A DNA stretch of 64,000 nucleotides from Drosophila persimilis. Taxonomy: Eukaryota > Arthropoda > Insecta > Diptera > Drosophilidae. Shown here in pieces: positions 63,231-64,000 of the stretch (within the stretch, counting starts at the first letter, position 1; each line of letters begins with the position of its first letter). The position numbers and the translations under genes were made by a program. Below the pieces are notes generated by a model, which saw only the letters and a list, made by a program, of their open reading frames with translations, had not been told where the DNA came from and made no database searches. The stretch is from the NCBI RefSeq assembly GCF_003286085.1, contig NW_020825385.1:40792-104791 (forward strand), read 5' to 3'.

Positions 63231-63383
63231 GTAGTCACCCAACACGACAGACATCACGCAAGCCACGAACCCCGATACCACAGGACGAGATCACAGCAAC
63301 CCCGACGACGGACTACCAACTGGAGCCATTAGCCGACGCCGAGATAGCTCGGGAACGCAACCCGTTTCGCCCAGCCGACTCGG

Positions 63384-63810
63384 ATGACTACGAGAACGCT
63401 ATCTTGGCCACCATTACCTCCCTGGAACTGGAGGACCTATCGCCGTGGCAGCAAGCCCTATACCCCACAACAAAGCCCCACGGAACGAGCCAACAGGACG
63501 ATCAAAACCATGATCGCCCAGTACATCGATGGAGACCAGCGGACATGGGACGAGCTGCTGCCCGAACTCAGCCTAGCCATCAACAGCAGCACATCGGACA
63601 CCACAGGCTTCAGCCCAGCATTCATCGTACTCGGCCGGGAACCTCGGTTGCCTGGAGCCTTGTACGAAGAGGCGACCCCAGGACTAGGCCAGTGAAGTGA
63701 CAGAGATCCCAACCGACAAGGCCAAGCGACTCAAGGAAATCTTCGCCATCGTACAGGAAAATACCCAGCATGCATCACAGACGCAGAGCAGTACACACGC
63801 AATAAGATAG
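63384..63810 (+). pseudogene. Integrase C-terminal core of element D
   Basis: SPTERANRTIKTMIAQYI contains the catalytic Glu region. It is followed by ELSLAINSSTSDTTGFSPAF and LGREPRLPG to a TGA near 63695, then a tail in another frame (about 63700-63800). The first two catalytic Asp regions are absent. Confidence 0.7.
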
Positions 63811-64000
63811 TTTAACTCCCCTTAAACTAGAAAACGCATTGATCAGGGAAACCCGGACCCGACGGGCTGCACGGCCCGAGAGGCCGAACCAGGAAACCCG
63901 AGTCACCCAAAGGAGGACAGCAACCTGTCATTGGGCTTGAAAGAGGCAGAGGCGGGCGTTATGCTCACAGCTTTCGAGGAGATGCCCGAGCTGAAACGTG

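Larger units (their letters stand above)
59513..64000 (+). mobile_element. GC-rich gypsy-type LTR retrotransposon remnant (element D), runs off the window
   Basis: In sense order: a long repeat-rich leader (59513-61420), gag pieces (61425-62385), a protease end (about 62371-62470), a 93-bp tandem repeat array (62505-63230) and an integrase C-terminal part (63384-63810). No LTR was identified. RT and RNase H are absent between protease and integrase, replaced by the repeat array. Base composition is very different from the flanking AT-rich elements. Confidence 0.65.

Overview
The window reads as Drosophila heterochromatin or a transposon-rich euchromatin edge. It is a stack of nested LTR retrotransposons (gypsy/errantivirus and BEL/Pao groups), a broken non-LTR element and a DINE-1/INE-1-like repeat, with only two traces of host genes. 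The genus call rests on the families: 17.6/297-like and tRNA-Lys-primed gypsy elements, a roo-like BEL element with an env remnant, a 412/mdg1-type LTR, DINE-like repeats and host introns of about 70-90 bp. I cannot name the species.

Layout. 1-4440: decayed 17.6/297-like errantivirus (protease, RT/RNase H, env, 3' LTR), entering from outside the window. 4580-5061: a 412/mdg1-type LTR. 5062-14818: a CR1/jockey-type reverse transcriptase split by a nearly complete BEL/Pao element (here BEL-Z, 5840-14353, 364-bp LTRs, target duplication CCAAC). BEL-Z has an intact 1814-aa gag-pol and a second downstream ORF (12998-13945) that repeats the zinc-knuckle plus retropepsin-like module. 14819-17096: two DINE-like pieces around unassigned sequence. 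17099-27280: a small host gene for a secreted peptide, dead by several lesions and split by two gypsy elements (A and B) that share a central LTR and have one outer target duplication (TGCA). 27364-28518 (minus): an intact CYHR1-like RING/TRAF-type zinc-finger ORF, the only apparently functional host ORF.

29720-59512 (minus): a roo-like BEL element (BEL-X) with env and LTR remnants. It is interrupted by a young, apparently intact BEL/Pao element (BEL-Y, 31307-38189, LTRs differing by 1 base in 307, target duplication CACTG) and by a full-length but broken gypsy (C, 41686-58335, target duplication TACA). After those insertions an 8820-bp block (34298-43117) was tandemly duplicated (43120-51939) with a 2-bp filler; I see only five single-base differences between the copies. 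59513-64000: a GC-rich gypsy-type remnant (D) full of tandem repeats, running out of the window.

The nesting gives an order of events: BEL-X, then gypsy C and BEL-Y, then the duplication. Gypsies A and B are deletion derivatives of the C family: two deletions at short direct repeats removed the capsid region and everything from RNase H to the env N-terminus. What remains is an open pol-env fusion frame, predicted to be reached by a -1 frameshift at a U UUU UUA slippery site.
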